The position numbers and the translations under genes were made by a program. The notes under the pieces were generated by a model, which searched no databases, had not been told where the DNA came from, and worked only from the letters and a program-made list of their open reading frames with translations. Positions 9,179-17,964 of a stretch of 64,000 nucleotides of DNA are shown in pieces (position 1 is the first letter of the stretch; each line of letters opens with the position of its first letter). Source of the DNA: Gammaproteobacteria bacterium. GTDB taxonomy: Bacteria > Pseudomonadota > Gammaproteobacteria > Pseudomonadales > Pseudohongiellaceae. The DNA is taken from contig JAURLQ010000013.1 of NCBI GenBank assembly GCA_030831125.1, positions 1 through 64,000 on the forward strand. Reading direction: 5' to 3'.

Positions 9179-10660
9179 ATGACAATTCAAATGGTAGACG
9201 CCAGATCCCTCCCTGTTCCGGGCATCGCCTGCCTGATGCTTTGTTGCCTGCTTTTTTCAGCATCCACAGTTTCCAATGCCCAGGAAATCGTGAATATTGA
9301 CAGGGTGCTCTTCGAGCCCGATCCCCTGCCCTCCTCTGACAGCCCCCCTGTATTGGCCTCCATCCCTGGGACCAAGGGCAGAATTGTGCTTGCCGCCAAT
9401 ACCGATGAAATGATTGCAACGTCAGACCCTGACAAGGCAGCGCGGGACGTAGAACAGTACCTGCAGGTCATCACCGAAACAGAGGCCCAGGAAGGTCCTT
9501 TTGATACAGGGCTGTTCGAGTATTATCTGGATCTGGGACTTGCCTATCAGGACCAGGGATTGCATGAAGAAGCCATAGAGGCATTTGAAAAGGCAGAATA
9601 TATCAGCCGCATCAATAACGGCCTGTATTCTCCTGATCAATTCCCTGTAGTTGAACGTATGATAGACAGCTACATTGCCACAGGCGATTTGTTGACAGCA
9701 AATTCAAAACAGCAATATCTGCTTTATCTCAACACCCAGTTCTATGGTGAAGACAGCCTTGAAGTAGTCCCTGCACTGGATTATCTGGCCGACTGGAACA
9801 TGGATACTTTCCTGACAGCTCTTACACTCGGCAACAGCGTAGGATTGAATATCAATTTTGGCGGCAGAGGCGTCGGTGGCATCAACGCTACCCCCCGCGC
9901 CCTTGCCATGAGAAATCTCTTTCTGGCGCAGAGCCAGTATTACCAGGCAATTGAAAACCTGATTGACCATCGCAGGTTATTTGATCCGAAACTTCTGGAA
10001 CTGGAACAGAAGCTGGTGGAAGCCATTTTCCTTTCAGCGCTGCGGCGCGGAATTCTTGAAGATCCTCTGTTTTACTTGAACAGGAGAACAGCAAGAACCG
10101 GCTCCCGTATTGTCAGGGATGAACTGAGAGGCAACACCATGAGCTATATCAATGGTCGTAACGCCTGGATGCGCATGCAGATCTACGTGAAAAACAACCC
10201 TGCTGCCACCCCTCTGGATGTTGCCCGAAGCATGCTGGGTCAGGCCGACTGGAACATGATGTTCAATCGTCGTGTAACAGCCCGGGAACAATATGCTGAA
10301 ATTCATGACTACCTGCAGACTAGTGGTCTGGAGGAAGCAGAAATCAATGCCCTGTTGCATCCACCCCTGCCAGTGCAACTACCCGAAATCACTTTTCGCC
10401 CACATACCAGGCAGCACCTCGGCGTACCTGAGGACGCACAGATTGCATGGCAGGGCTATATAGACCTGGGTTTTTCAATTTCCCGATACGGCAATGTCCA
10501 GGGCATCCGTATACTGGGCAAAAGTGACAATGTCACTTCCAGACTGGAAAGGCGTCTACGCAAGGTACTGCACAACTCCCCCTTCCGTCCGCGACTTGCC
10601 GATGGTGAGCCACTGAAGCAAGATGAAGTGCAGTTAAGGTACTATTTCGCTGAAATCTGA
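9179..10660 (+). CDS. Exported TPR protein with TonB-C-like C-terminal domain
   Basis: 493 aa with a Sec signal peptide (CLMLCCLLFSASTVSNA) and mature start near QEIVNIDRVLF. Residues about 110-180 form TPR-like helices (LGLAYQDQGLHEEAIEAFEKAEYIS). A long helical middle section follows. The last about 70 residues (GYIDLGFSISRYGNVQGIRILG ... SPFRPRL ... VQLRYYF) resemble the TonB C-terminal domain. There is no N-terminal anchor, so it is not a classical TonB; I infer a periplasmic protein. A paralogue with the same architecture lies at 12644-14119. The 3' end overlaps the convergent SDR gene by 19 bp. Function unknown. Confidence 0.78.
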   Translation: MTIQMVDARSLPVPGIACLMLCCLLFSASTVSNAQEIVNIDRVLFEPDPLPSSDSPPVLASIPGTKGRIVLAANTDEMIATSDPDKAARDVEQYLQVITETEAQEGPFDTGLFEYYLDLGLAYQDQGLHEEAIEAFEKAEYISRINNGLYSPDQFPVVERMIDSYIATGDLLTANSKQQYLLYLNTQFYGEDSLEVVPALDYLADWNMDTFLTALTLGNSVGLNINFGGRGVGGINATPRALAMRNLFLAQSQYYQAIENLIDHRRLFDPKLLELEQKLVEAIFLSALRRGILEDPLFYLNRRTARTGSRIVRDELRGNTMSYINGRNAWMRMQIYVKNNPAATPLDVARSMLGQADWNMMFNRRVTAREQYAEIHDYLQTSGLEEAEINALLHPPLPVQLPEITFRPHTRQHLGVPEDAQIAWQGYIDLGFSISRYGNVQGIRILGKSDNVTSRLERRLRKVLHNSPFRPRLADGEPLKQDEVQLRYYFAEI

Positions 10661-11526
10661 TCCTCCGCTGCCAGAAATTCATGGACCGACAACGGCCTCC
10701 TTTCGAGCAGTTTACTGAAAGGCTCGCTGTCTGCAGTACTGCCGGCATCAAGCATGACAAGGTTTTCCGTACTCAGGGGGCTCATTGGCAATAAATCTCC
10801 TGCCTTCGCGGCAAGCTTTACCATGAAAGCCGGAACCGGAATATGCAGGGCATGACCATGACCCATTTGCTGTCTGTAGGTGTCCAGCATTTCACGCATG
10901 CTCACTGCATCTGCGCCCACAGCATCCACAATCATTGATCCTGACGCAGAATCAAGCCAGCGCACACAGGCTTCGGCAATGTCATTGATGTGAACGGGTT
11001 GCAGCATCTGGACTCCTCCCATGGGCAGCGTATGTACCGGTAACCGTGCCTGGAATCTGAACATTCGTGCACTCGCACCATCCTTCCCATAGACCACAGA
11101 AGGTCTGAGTATCAGGTAGTCGAGGGCATCACCGCACGCGATCAGCGCCTGCTCTGCCACCAGCTTGCTCCTGAAATAGTGGGTGTTGATATCGGTACCT
11201 ACGCCGAGAGCCGAGACATGAATCACCTTTTTAACACCTGCCATCTTGCAGGCATTGAAAAGTGCCGCTGGCGCGCGGGCATGCAGACTGTCCATGGGCT
11301 GGCTGCGTGTATCACGCAGCACGCCAATTGCATTGATCACCACATCAACGTCCGCCAGGCGCGGCAACCACACATCAGTTCCAAGATCCCGGGCATAATC
11401 AATTGCCATCTGTCCAGACTGGCTGGTTTGCCTTACACCCGCAATACAGTCGTGCCCTGCATCCCGCAGTGCTGCAAACAGATGACGACCTATGAAGCCC
11501 CCAGCACCACAAAGCAGAATTTTCAC
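10642..11526 (-). CDS. NAD(P)-binding SDR/epimerase-like protein (NDUFA9/NmrA-like)
   Basis: 294 aa starting at GTG with GGAG 8 bp upstream. It begins with the dinucleotide-binding motif GAGGFIGRHL, followed by DVVINAIGVL, KKVIHVSALGV and LILRPSVVYG, the signature sequence of extended/atypical SDRs close to the complex I NDUFA9-like and NAD(P)H-binding epimerase families. The usual YxxxK is replaced by YFRSKLVAE, consistent with an atypical SDR. The substrate is unknown. It follows the GbsR/MarR gene by 50 bp on the same strand and is probably in the same transcript, which suggests that it is controlled by that regulator. Confidence 0.82.
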   Translation of the reverse strand: MKILLCGAGGFIGRHLFAALRDAGHDCIAGVRQTSQSGQMAIDYARDLGTDVWLPRLADVDVVINAIGVLRDTRSQPMDSLHARAPAALFNACKMAGVKKVIHVSALGVGTDINTHYFRSKLVAEQALIACGDALDYLILRPSVVYGKDGASARMFRFQARLPVHTLPMGGVQMLQPVHINDIAEACVRWLDSASGSMIVDAVGADAVSMREMLDTYRQQMGHGHALHIPVPAFMVKLAAKAGDLLPMSPLSTENLVMLDAGSTADSEPFSKLLERRPLSVHEFLAAEDQISAK

Positions 11527-11576
11527 TACTTTTTCTCCAGTAATTTCTGTCGAAACAGAAACACAATTAAAAAAAC

Positions 11577-12101
11577 TTACCCGGACTTGAGCAGATTCTT
11601 GATTTTCGAGCCCAGTTTCATCACTTTCATCAAAGTGGACGACTCCAGCCTGAGCATTTCATCCCCCCAGTCTGAAAGGCTTTCCATCAGCATCAGGGTG
11701 TCCTCTATCCGTCGCCTGGCATCAGCACTTTCCAGATTGATATCCCTGCTGCCCAGACACTCTCTCAGTACTGCAACTGTCGGATCGAACTCACGCTCCT
11801 TGCGTTGTTTGACTACGGTTCTGAAAAGCTCCCAGACATCAGTGGAAGTCGCGAAATGATCCCGTCTGTCTCCCATCACATGGGCCACATGGATCAGCTT
11901 CCAGTTCTGGAGTTCCTTTAGGCTGTTACTGACATTGGAACGGGCTACACCGAGAGTTTCTGCTATTTCATCTGCAGCCAGTGGTCGACCTGACATGAAC
12001 AGCAGTGCATGTATCTGGGATACGGTCCGGTTTACTCCCCAGCGGGAGCCCATTTCTCCCCAGTGGAGAACGAAGCGTTCTGTGACAGGATTCAGTTTCA
12101 T
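11577..12101 (-). CDS. GbsR/MarR family transcriptional regulator
   Basis: 174 aa. The N-terminal part shows the GbsR-type winged helix-turn-helix: FVLHWGEMGSRWGVNRTVSQIHALLF, then LAADEIAETLGVARSNVSNSLKELQNWKLI as the HTH, followed by a basic wing (GDRRDHF). The C-terminal helices probably dimerise. There is no Shine-Dalgarno site before the ATG. A 15-bp perfect inverted repeat lies at 12116-12155, just upstream of the start, with TTGACA in its loop on the coding strand, so the protein probably represses its own promoter. The SDR gene follows after 50 bp. Known GbsR proteins control osmoprotectant or transport genes; the effector here is unknown. Confidence 0.88.
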   Translation of the reverse strand: MKLNPVTERFVLHWGEMGSRWGVNRTVSQIHALLFMSGRPLAADEIAETLGVARSNVSNSLKELQNWKLIHVAHVMGDRRDHFATSTDVWELFRTVVKQRKEREFDPTVAVLRECLGSRDINLESADARRRIEDTLMLMESLSDWGDEMLRLESSTLMKVMKLGSKIKNLLKSG

Positions 12102-12115
12102 GATTGCAGCGTAAT

Positions 12116-12155
12116 TATTTCATTTATTTCTGTCAATAAAGAAATAAATGAAATA
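12116..12155 (-). promoter_or_regulatory. Candidate operator/promoter: 15-bp perfect inverted repeat
   Basis: Two 15-bp arms (12116-12130 and 12141-12155; right arm GAAATAAATGAAATA) flank a 10-bp loop. On the minus strand the loop contains TTGACA, and 17 bp downstream of it is TACGCT, a weak -10 that would place the transcription start at or next to the ATG (12101). No Shine-Dalgarno site is present, so a leaderless mRNA is plausible. The position suggests autoregulation by the GbsR/MarR protein. Confidence 0.6.
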
Positions 12156-12643
12156 TATCTGAGAATAAACGCACCTTAATAATGCATTTCTGCTCTATTA
12201 ATGAATTTTGACAGTTGGAGCAGAGTGTAAAAAGCCGCTCCAATGCCGAGAGTCTTGTATAAAACAGTAATGAAATAATGTCTTTCCAGACTTGTACCAG
12301 CATTTGGCACACTAGTTGCTTCATTACAGACAGACGACCAGTTCGTCAGCCAGGCACTAAGGCAGGATCTGGTAACCGGTATACCCGGTTGCAGTACAAC
12401 AAATCAGTTATCGGTGAAGTCTTCCGGCACTTTACCAACAGGGAAGCAATCGCCAGGGCAAGCATGCGATTGAGCTGTGAAAAGGAAATCCTTGCGGACA
12501 CATTTAGTCCGTAGATGAACCACGAACAGATTTTCAGGCATGCAACATGCCAGGGGGAGTATTGCCTGCAGATTCTGCAGGATAACCGAGGCAAAGGGTC
12601 CATCAGACCCGGGCCTGTAACTCCAGACGTAGTGAGGTCTAGT
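12156..12643. other. Intergenic stretch without a supported gene
   Basis: About 490 bp between the GbsR-type regulator and the interrupted TPR gene. Open frames exist on both strands, but none shows a recognisable domain, a ribosome-binding site or a sensible N-terminus. The only clear signal is GAGG at 12634-12637 serving the GTG at 12644. I see no tRNA or terminator. Confidence 0.5.
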
Positions 12644-14119
12644 GTGAAAACAGCGATCCTGAAATCCACCCGCAACAAACTCAATGAACTGGGCTCTGTG
12701 ATGAGCTTTTGCCTGATTCTTGCCACTTCCCAAACTGGTGCGTAGAATCTGGATAATCTATATTTTTCTCCAGCTCCACTTGATGACATCAGACACACGG
12801 ATACAAGAGTTATCGGGTCTGACAATCCTGATGACAATATCCAGTCCAACACAGCCACTCACGACAATTCCGCCAGCCCAACTGACAGCCTGATGCTGAT
12901 GAGCTCAAGGGAGAAATTCCTGGCGAGTGTGAAAGAGACCGAATTGTCAGAAGGGCCATATGCAAGATCACTGACACAGCAATACCTGTCATTGGGGAAC
13001 CTGTTCAGGATAGAGGGAAACACCGACCAGGCACTTGAATATTATGCCAAAGCGGAACATAACAGCCGGGTGAATTTCGGTCTGTATGCGCCAGAACAAT
13101 ACCTGCCGATAAAGGGTTCCATTGATATCTATCTTGCCTTGCATGATTACGAACAGGCACTGGAACGTCAGGAATATCTGGTCTACCTGCACAAGGCAAA
13201 CTACGGGCGTGATGCAGCTGAAGTTGTGCCTGAAATGGTTGTTCTGGGCAACATGTATTTTAATGCCTATGAAAGAAGCATAAATTATCAGGCTTCCCCT
13301 GCAGATGTTCCCCTCGCCTTCGGTCGCGAAACAGATTACAGGAATCCGGAAGACCTCAGCAATTTCGAGAAGAGTTTCCAGTTTCTGAACCTTGCCCGGA
13401 AGCAATATATTGATTCCATCACAACCCTGATAGCACTGGAAGCCTGGCACAACCCTTTACTTGTGCCTCTGGAAAACAGTCTTGTTGCAACCTATTTTCT
13501 GCAGGCCAACAGTACACGGATAGCTATTGATCCCCGCTTTTTCACGAGTGCACGACATACCGGTGCGAGAGATACCTTACGCATGGATGAAAATGTAAAC
13601 AGACTGCCGATGTACCGGCAAGGCGTGGAAGCTTTCAATCGCATGCTGGCCTATCTGCACAACAGCCCTGATACAGAACCACAGCAGATTGCAGAAGCCA
13701 TGCTGGAACTGGGTGACTGGCATACGCTTTTCGGATATGGAAAACGTGCCGAAAAGCAGTATGCAGAGACAAGAGCCTTTCTTGTCGACAGCTCCTGTGA
13801 TCCCGCAATTGTGCTCACTTTACTGGAGCCTGCAGTACCGGTACAACTTCCTTCATTTCTTGACCGGCCGAATTCAGTCAGTGCGCTCACTAAAGCTCCT
13901 GCTACTGACAGTTTTACCGGTTATATCGATATTGCATTCTCACTGGACGATGCAGGCAATGCGGAGAATATTGAAATCATGGACAAGAGCAACAACACCA
14001 GCAGGGATGTCGAAAACAGACTGATCCGGGTGCTGCGCGACGCACCTTTCAGGCCGTCACTGGGTGACGACAGCAAAGCCGGAAAAATCGAACTGCGTTA
14101 CCATTTTGCAATGCTCTGA
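12644..14119 (+). pseudogene. TPR/TonB-C-like exported protein, interrupted by an in-frame TAG at the signal-peptide junction
   Basis: Paralogue of the gene at 9179-10660. From a GTG at 12644 (GAGG 6 bp upstream) the frame encodes a signal-peptide-like start (VMSFCLILATSQTGA), then TAG at 12743-12745, then continues with NLDNLYFSPAPL, which aligns to NIDRVLFEPDPL just after the signal peptide of the paralogue. The total of 491 codons nearly equals the intact copy's 493. The paralogue has Gln (AQEIVNI) at this point, so TAG is one transition from CAG. Downstream coding is intact to 14119, with TPR-like helices (FRIEGNTDQALEYYAKAEH) and a TonB-C-like end (GYIDIAFSLDDAGN ... APFRPSL ... ELRYHF). 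Options are a recent pseudogene, a sequencing error, or cytoplasmic expression by reinitiation at the ATG at 12893. Confidence 0.75.
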
Positions 14120-14132
14120 AATGCCGGACTTT

Positions 14133-14158
14133 ACTGCAGGGCTTCCAGGCTCTGCAGT
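14133..14158. terminator. Hairpin between convergent genes
   Basis: ACTGCAG and CTGCAGT arms enclose a 12-bp interior with further GC pairing, placed between the convergent stop codons at 14119 and 14172. There is no T-tract on either strand, so a terminator role is a guess from position. Confidence 0.35.
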
Positions 14159-14171
14159 CGGGAGCTGCTGT

Positions 14172-16364
14172 TCAGGGCAACATGGTAGTGAACCGCAGTT
14201 CCAGCATTGATCCGGAATAGACAGGACTGGCATTACCCAGTAACAGGATGTTGTTCAGACTGTCCACTGCCACATTGTCCAGAGCAAAATCACTGGAATG
14301 ATAATCATCATAACGATATCTGACGGTAACACCGTTTCCGCCGGTGAATGTGTACTTGATGGCAGTATTGAAAGTGGCAAAACGGGTTTTGAAATCCGGC
14401 AATGCGGTAAAATCAAGGCCCGGGCTGGCTGGACGACTTTGAGTCCCGGCATCCGATATACTGACATCAGACCTGATCTCCCATCTGTCGTTCATTGAGG
14501 TCCAGTTGATTGAGGCGCCACTGCTGTGGACCTTGTCAAGACTACTCATATACCAGTTGTTGTTCTGCAGTCGCTCACTCGCCGGATAGAATGGTGTCCT
14601 GTTGCTGCGTTCATATCCGGCCTGATCATTCCGGTAAGCCTGCCACCCCCTATAGACATTCAGGTTGAGTCGGTCTGCAGGCGAATATCCCAGATTCACG
14701 TCCAGATGCCAGGCATCTGATGACTGCAGGCCAATCAGGGACCCGGGAAATTCATCCCGGGTCAGATTTCCATTGATATTGAGACTGAGCCCTGCAGGAA
14801 AAATAGTATTGAGCATGACAGAAGTCCTGGAACGATTCCTGTCAGCAAGATGGAATCGCCTGAGCAAAGGATCATTTTCAAACAGCTCGTTGCCACTGAG
14901 GGTGGCAATGAAATCCGGATTATGCCCATTGAGGAATCCCTCATTGGACTTGTATGCAGAACCGCGTCTTGCGGCTTCCTGCAGTTCCACGCTGGCAGAA
15001 CCTGCACCAGGCAAGGGAAAACGAAATTTCAGTCCCAGACTCTGTTCATTCACACTATCAACCGCCACGAAATCCCGGTGTTTCAGATCATACTGATAGC
15101 TCAACTGGAGCTGCCTTGCACCGCTCAACCTCAAGACACTATCCAGTGCTATTTGCTGCTTGCCATGACTGTAGGGACGGTTGAGACGGGTATTGCTGCT
15201 GACGAGAGCTGCCTGCGCTGCACTGTCACCGGGGATACGCTGGTACAAGTGGCGCCGGGTATCATTGTCCCGGACATCTGCAGTGTATCGGGCACGAAGA
15301 GACAGGCGCGATGCCAAACGTGTGGCATAGTTCAGGCTTGCATTGAGGGTGCGAACATCACCTTGCAGGCTCAGCGCAGGAAGTGGCGAAGCCGCCGAGA
15401 ATACTGAACTGTAAGGCAGGAACACTTCATCCTGCTGCATACGACCCATTGCCACGGTACCACTTAAACGGGAACCATCACTGAATCCGTAGAGCCCTGA
15501 AAGAGACACATTATGAAACTGGTTATCCGGGCTCAAAGCCATCTGTCCGAAGGCACCATCACTGTAACCTGAGCCGTTGAGCCACTGGCCGTTGTCAAAT
15601 GGATTGCGCCAGCGAAGATCTGCATTTTCATTCTGGAAAAGCGAACCCCGGTAACTGAACTGCAGGGAGCGTGTGTCTGACTGCCATGCAGTTGTGATAA
15701 CAAAATTATCTGTCACATAATCCACTGGTACTGCGAGGATGGCACCGCGAGGATTTCCACCTGTGCTGCCGAAAATGGCACCAAGTGTATCCGTACCATT
15801 CTTGCGCTGCCTCTGATGGCTGCCTTCAAGCGTCCAGACTTCACTGATGCGCATTTCCAGCCGGGTCTGAAGATGCGAACGGTCTGTATATATCGAAACA
15901 GGCCTGGGATTTTCGAACAGTGTGCTGAAGCCAGCTGTAGCTGAAGCAGGTGCCCAGTTTTCAGGCAGGTTCTGCACAGCTGAACCTGCATTGCTGAATG
16001 GACTCAGCACCGGGTTGTCGAACCGATAATGAGGCATGCCCTGATAGCTGATTGAGAGTCTGTATTTGCCAAATGCACCTTTCGTGAAATCCATACTACT
16101 GTTATCCAGCCCGAGTCTGTTTGCAGTGAAATGCCAGTATTGGCCGCTCCGGTCGGTATAGGGAACCTGTACACCTGTATCAATGGAACCTGAGAAATAG
16201 CTTCCACTTTCATTCAATCCGCTATATTCACCAAAGCGAAAAGAATCAGGTTGTACAAGAAGGGTGCCGAATTCCACTACTGATTGGGACCAGGAGTATG
16301 CAGGCAGAACTGCAAGCACCATAACCAGTGAACGCGGAGAAAAATATGTAGCCGGCGATTTCAC
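14172..16364 (-). CDS. MtrB/PioB-family outer-membrane beta-barrel protein
   Basis: 730 aa with a signal peptide (SLVMVLAVLPAYSWSQS). The chain is cysteine-free as I read it, rich in aromatic and alternating hydrophobic segments, and ends in a strand terminated by LRFTTMLP, all typical of a large barrel. The N-terminal motif SGSYFSGSIDTGV and the following repeat pattern match MtrB/PioB decaheme-associated barrels. It starts at a GTG overlapping the TAG of the decaheme gene upstream (TAGTG), so the two are translationally coupled. In the family the barrel sheathes a decaheme cytochrome and conducts electrons across the outer membrane. The CxxC seen near the N-terminus of Shewanella MtrB is absent. 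No MtrC-like surface cytochrome is nearby. Confidence 0.85.
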   Translation of the reverse strand: MKSPATYFSPRSLVMVLAVLPAYSWSQSVVEFGTLLVQPDSFRFGEYSGLNESGSYFSGSIDTGVQVPYTDRSGQYWHFTANRLGLDNSSMDFTKGAFGKYRLSISYQGMPHYRFDNPVLSPFSNAGSAVQNLPENWAPASATAGFSTLFENPRPVSIYTDRSHLQTRLEMRISEVWTLEGSHQRQRKNGTDTLGAIFGSTGGNPRGAILAVPVDYVTDNFVITTAWQSDTRSLQFSYRGSLFQNENADLRWRNPFDNGQWLNGSGYSDGAFGQMALSPDNQFHNVSLSGLYGFSDGSRLSGTVAMGRMQQDEVFLPYSSVFSAASPLPALSLQGDVRTLNASLNYATRLASRLSLRARYTADVRDNDTRRHLYQRIPGDSAAQAALVSSNTRLNRPYSHGKQQIALDSVLRLSGARQLQLSYQYDLKHRDFVAVDSVNEQSLGLKFRFPLPGAGSASVELQEAARRGSAYKSNEGFLNGHNPDFIATLSGNELFENDPLLRRFHLADRNRSRTSVMLNTIFPAGLSLNINGNLTRDEFPGSLIGLQSSDAWHLDVNLGYSPADRLNLNVYRGWQAYRNDQAGYERSNRTPFYPASERLQNNNWYMSSLDKVHSSGASINWTSMNDRWEIRSDVSISDAGTQSRPASPGLDFTALPDFKTRFATFNTAIKYTFTGGNGVTVRYRYDDYHSSDFALDNVAVDSLNNILLLGNASPVYSGSMLELRFTTMLP

Positions 16365-17296
16365 TAGCGTGTGAACCTTGACCCTGAAGGATGGTTGGAG
16401 CCATGAATCTGTGAATGACAGTTCAGGCAGGCCTGACCAAGCAGTTGTTGTGCGGCACCCAAAGGAGGCAAACCATCACCGCTGTAAAGCGAACTCGGAT
16501 GAAACGCATCCTGATGACAGTCCTGACACAGAAATGGCATTCTGGTTGAAAGCAAACGATCCACTACTGAACCGTGTGGATTGTGGCAGGTCGTACAATT
16601 ATCCGTCACAGGTTCATGTTCCCAAAGGAAAGGACCGCGTTTTTCGGCATGACAGCCAAAACATGCCTCAGCCACTGTATTTCCTGCTAGCAGATTCTGA
16701 GTCACGGATCCATGCGGGTTATGACAATCACTGCAGGCAAGCAAACCTTCCAGCACCGGGTGATGAGATCGTTGGCGGAACTGGGACTGTTTTTCCAGAT
16801 GACAGCCTATACAAACTGCAGGTTGGGTAGCACGCGATAACACAGGATCATTGGATTGGTGGATATCGTGACAGGAAATACAGCTCAGTTCGGCAAACTG
16901 GTGTTCACTGTTCATCCAATGCGTACGCTGGCCACTTTCATGGCAACTAAGGCATACAGCATTCTGTTGTTCTGCTGTGGATACCGGAAAAACCACCGAA
17001 CCTTCGAATACAACAGCAGTAGGCATGGATGTTGTGCGTCGGTGTTCTGGACTGGCGCCATGGCAGCTTTCACAGTCGTGATCATTATAGGGCGATCGGG
17101 AATCTGCGCGGCTTGCGTGGTCTGTCTCGAAAAGTGGAGTAACAGCAGGACGGTTATGGCAGCTCAGACAGGCACGCTCTCCGATACGCGCGAAATTTCC
17201 AGTCTGGGCATCTGCTTCAGGCAAGAACATCAAGCAGACAAACACCAATGCCAGAAGCGATACTGAAAAGCGGACTTTTGAATGGATTGCAAACAT
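16364..17296 (-). CDS. MtrA/DmsE/PioA-type periplasmic decaheme c-type cytochrome
   Basis: About 310 aa from the ATG at 17296, which has AGGA 7 bp upstream and begins directly with a signal peptide (VSLLALVFVCLMFLPEADA); an upstream ATG at 17359 would add 21 residues. Ten CxxCH heme motifs are present: CLSCH, CESCH, CLSCH, CISCH, CIGCH, CSDCH, CFGCH, CTTCH, CQDCH and CLNCH. The spacing and the repeated CHNPHGSV motifs match the MtrA/DmsE family. The last codon overlaps the GTG of the barrel gene. Together they form a porin-cytochrome pair that in characterised systems moves electrons between periplasm and exterior, outward for metal or DMSO reduction and inward for iron oxidation. Direction cannot be read here. 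Confidence 0.9.
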   Translation of the reverse strand: MFAIHSKVRFSVSLLALVFVCLMFLPEADAQTGNFARIGERACLSCHNRPAVTPLFETDHASRADSRSPYNDHDCESCHGASPEHRRTTSMPTAVVFEGSVVFPVSTAEQQNAVCLSCHESGQRTHWMNSEHQFAELSCISCHDIHQSNDPVLSRATQPAVCIGCHLEKQSQFRQRSHHPVLEGLLACSDCHNPHGSVTQNLLAGNTVAEACFGCHAEKRGPFLWEHEPVTDNCTTCHNPHGSVVDRLLSTRMPFLCQDCHQDAFHPSSLYSGDGLPPLGAAQQLLGQACLNCHSQIHGSNHPSGSRFTR

Positions 17297-17467
17297 TGGC
17301 ATATCCTGGCTTTTACCAGTAATCATGTCATTGACTCTAGCAGGTATATGGTGGGTCATACTTGTTCTGGATCAGGTTGATCAGATCAGACCGGACAAGG
17401 AAAATATTCCACTTTTTCTGACTATCCATCAGGAGTAGACTCGGACCAGATACTTGGAAACAGTGCA

Positions 17468-17956
17468 ATGGCTTTTCTGGCATGGCTTGAAGGATCAATA
17501 CTCAGTCTATGGGTACGTGAGTCAACATGGGGTTTTCCCATAAGCCTGACTCTGCACTCAATAGGCATGGGTTTTCTGGTGGGTGCGAACTTCATGATCG
17601 CGCTCAGATTGTACGGTTTTGCCCGCCTTGTTCCGCTGTCATCACTCAGGCAGTTTTTCTCGTTGATGTGGTGGTCGGCCTTGCTCTGTCTCGTATCCGG
17701 CCTGTTGCTCCTGATCGGTTATCCAGCCAAGGCGCTGACAAATCCGGTTTTTTATCTGAAGCTCGCACTCGTTGCGGCAGGGTTGGTACTGGTCACCCAA
17801 ATGAAGCACCAGTACATGCATGGTGAGCATGAATCATCCCCGGTCATGCGCAGGAAAGCACTTCTGCTGCTGCTGTTCTGGGCCGGAGGTATCACAGCAG
17901 GCCGGTTCCTCGCCTATACCTATGTAATGCTCAGCACCGGGCAAACCTATTTCTGA
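17468..17956 (+). CDS. Small polytopic membrane protein (DUF6644-like)
   Basis: 162 aa with about four transmembrane helices (LHSIGMGFLVGANFMIALRL; LMWWSALLCLVSGLLLLIG; FYLKLALVAAGLVLVT; LLLLLFWAGGITAGRFLAYT). A conserved His in TLHSIG and the terminal GGITAGRFLAY motif are shared with the next gene. The fold resembles small DUF2214/DUF6644 membrane proteins; heme b binding by conserved His is possible but not demonstrated. It is divergent from the decaheme/barrel pair with a 171-bp gap to the preferred MtrA start, which suggests a shared control region and a role as inner-membrane partner, an inference only. Confidence 0.65.
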   Translation: MAFLAWLEGSILSLWVRESTWGFPISLTLHSIGMGFLVGANFMIALRLYGFARLVPLSSLRQFFSLMWWSALLCLVSGLLLLIGYPAKALTNPVFYLKLALVAAGLVLVTQMKHQYMHGEHESSPVMRRKALLLLLFWAGGITAGRFLAYTYVMLSTGQTYF

Positions 17957-17964
17957 GGCTGAAA

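Noticed and set aside
12278-12514. 78-codon plus-strand open frame before the interrupted TPR gene
   Set aside because: No ribosome site or recognisable sequence; a different frame from the TPR gene.
12346-12858. Open frame of 170 codons on the minus strand
   Set aside because: No ribosome site, no domain, and it lies opposite the 5' part of the interrupted TPR gene, whose plus-strand frame is supported by homology to the paralogue.
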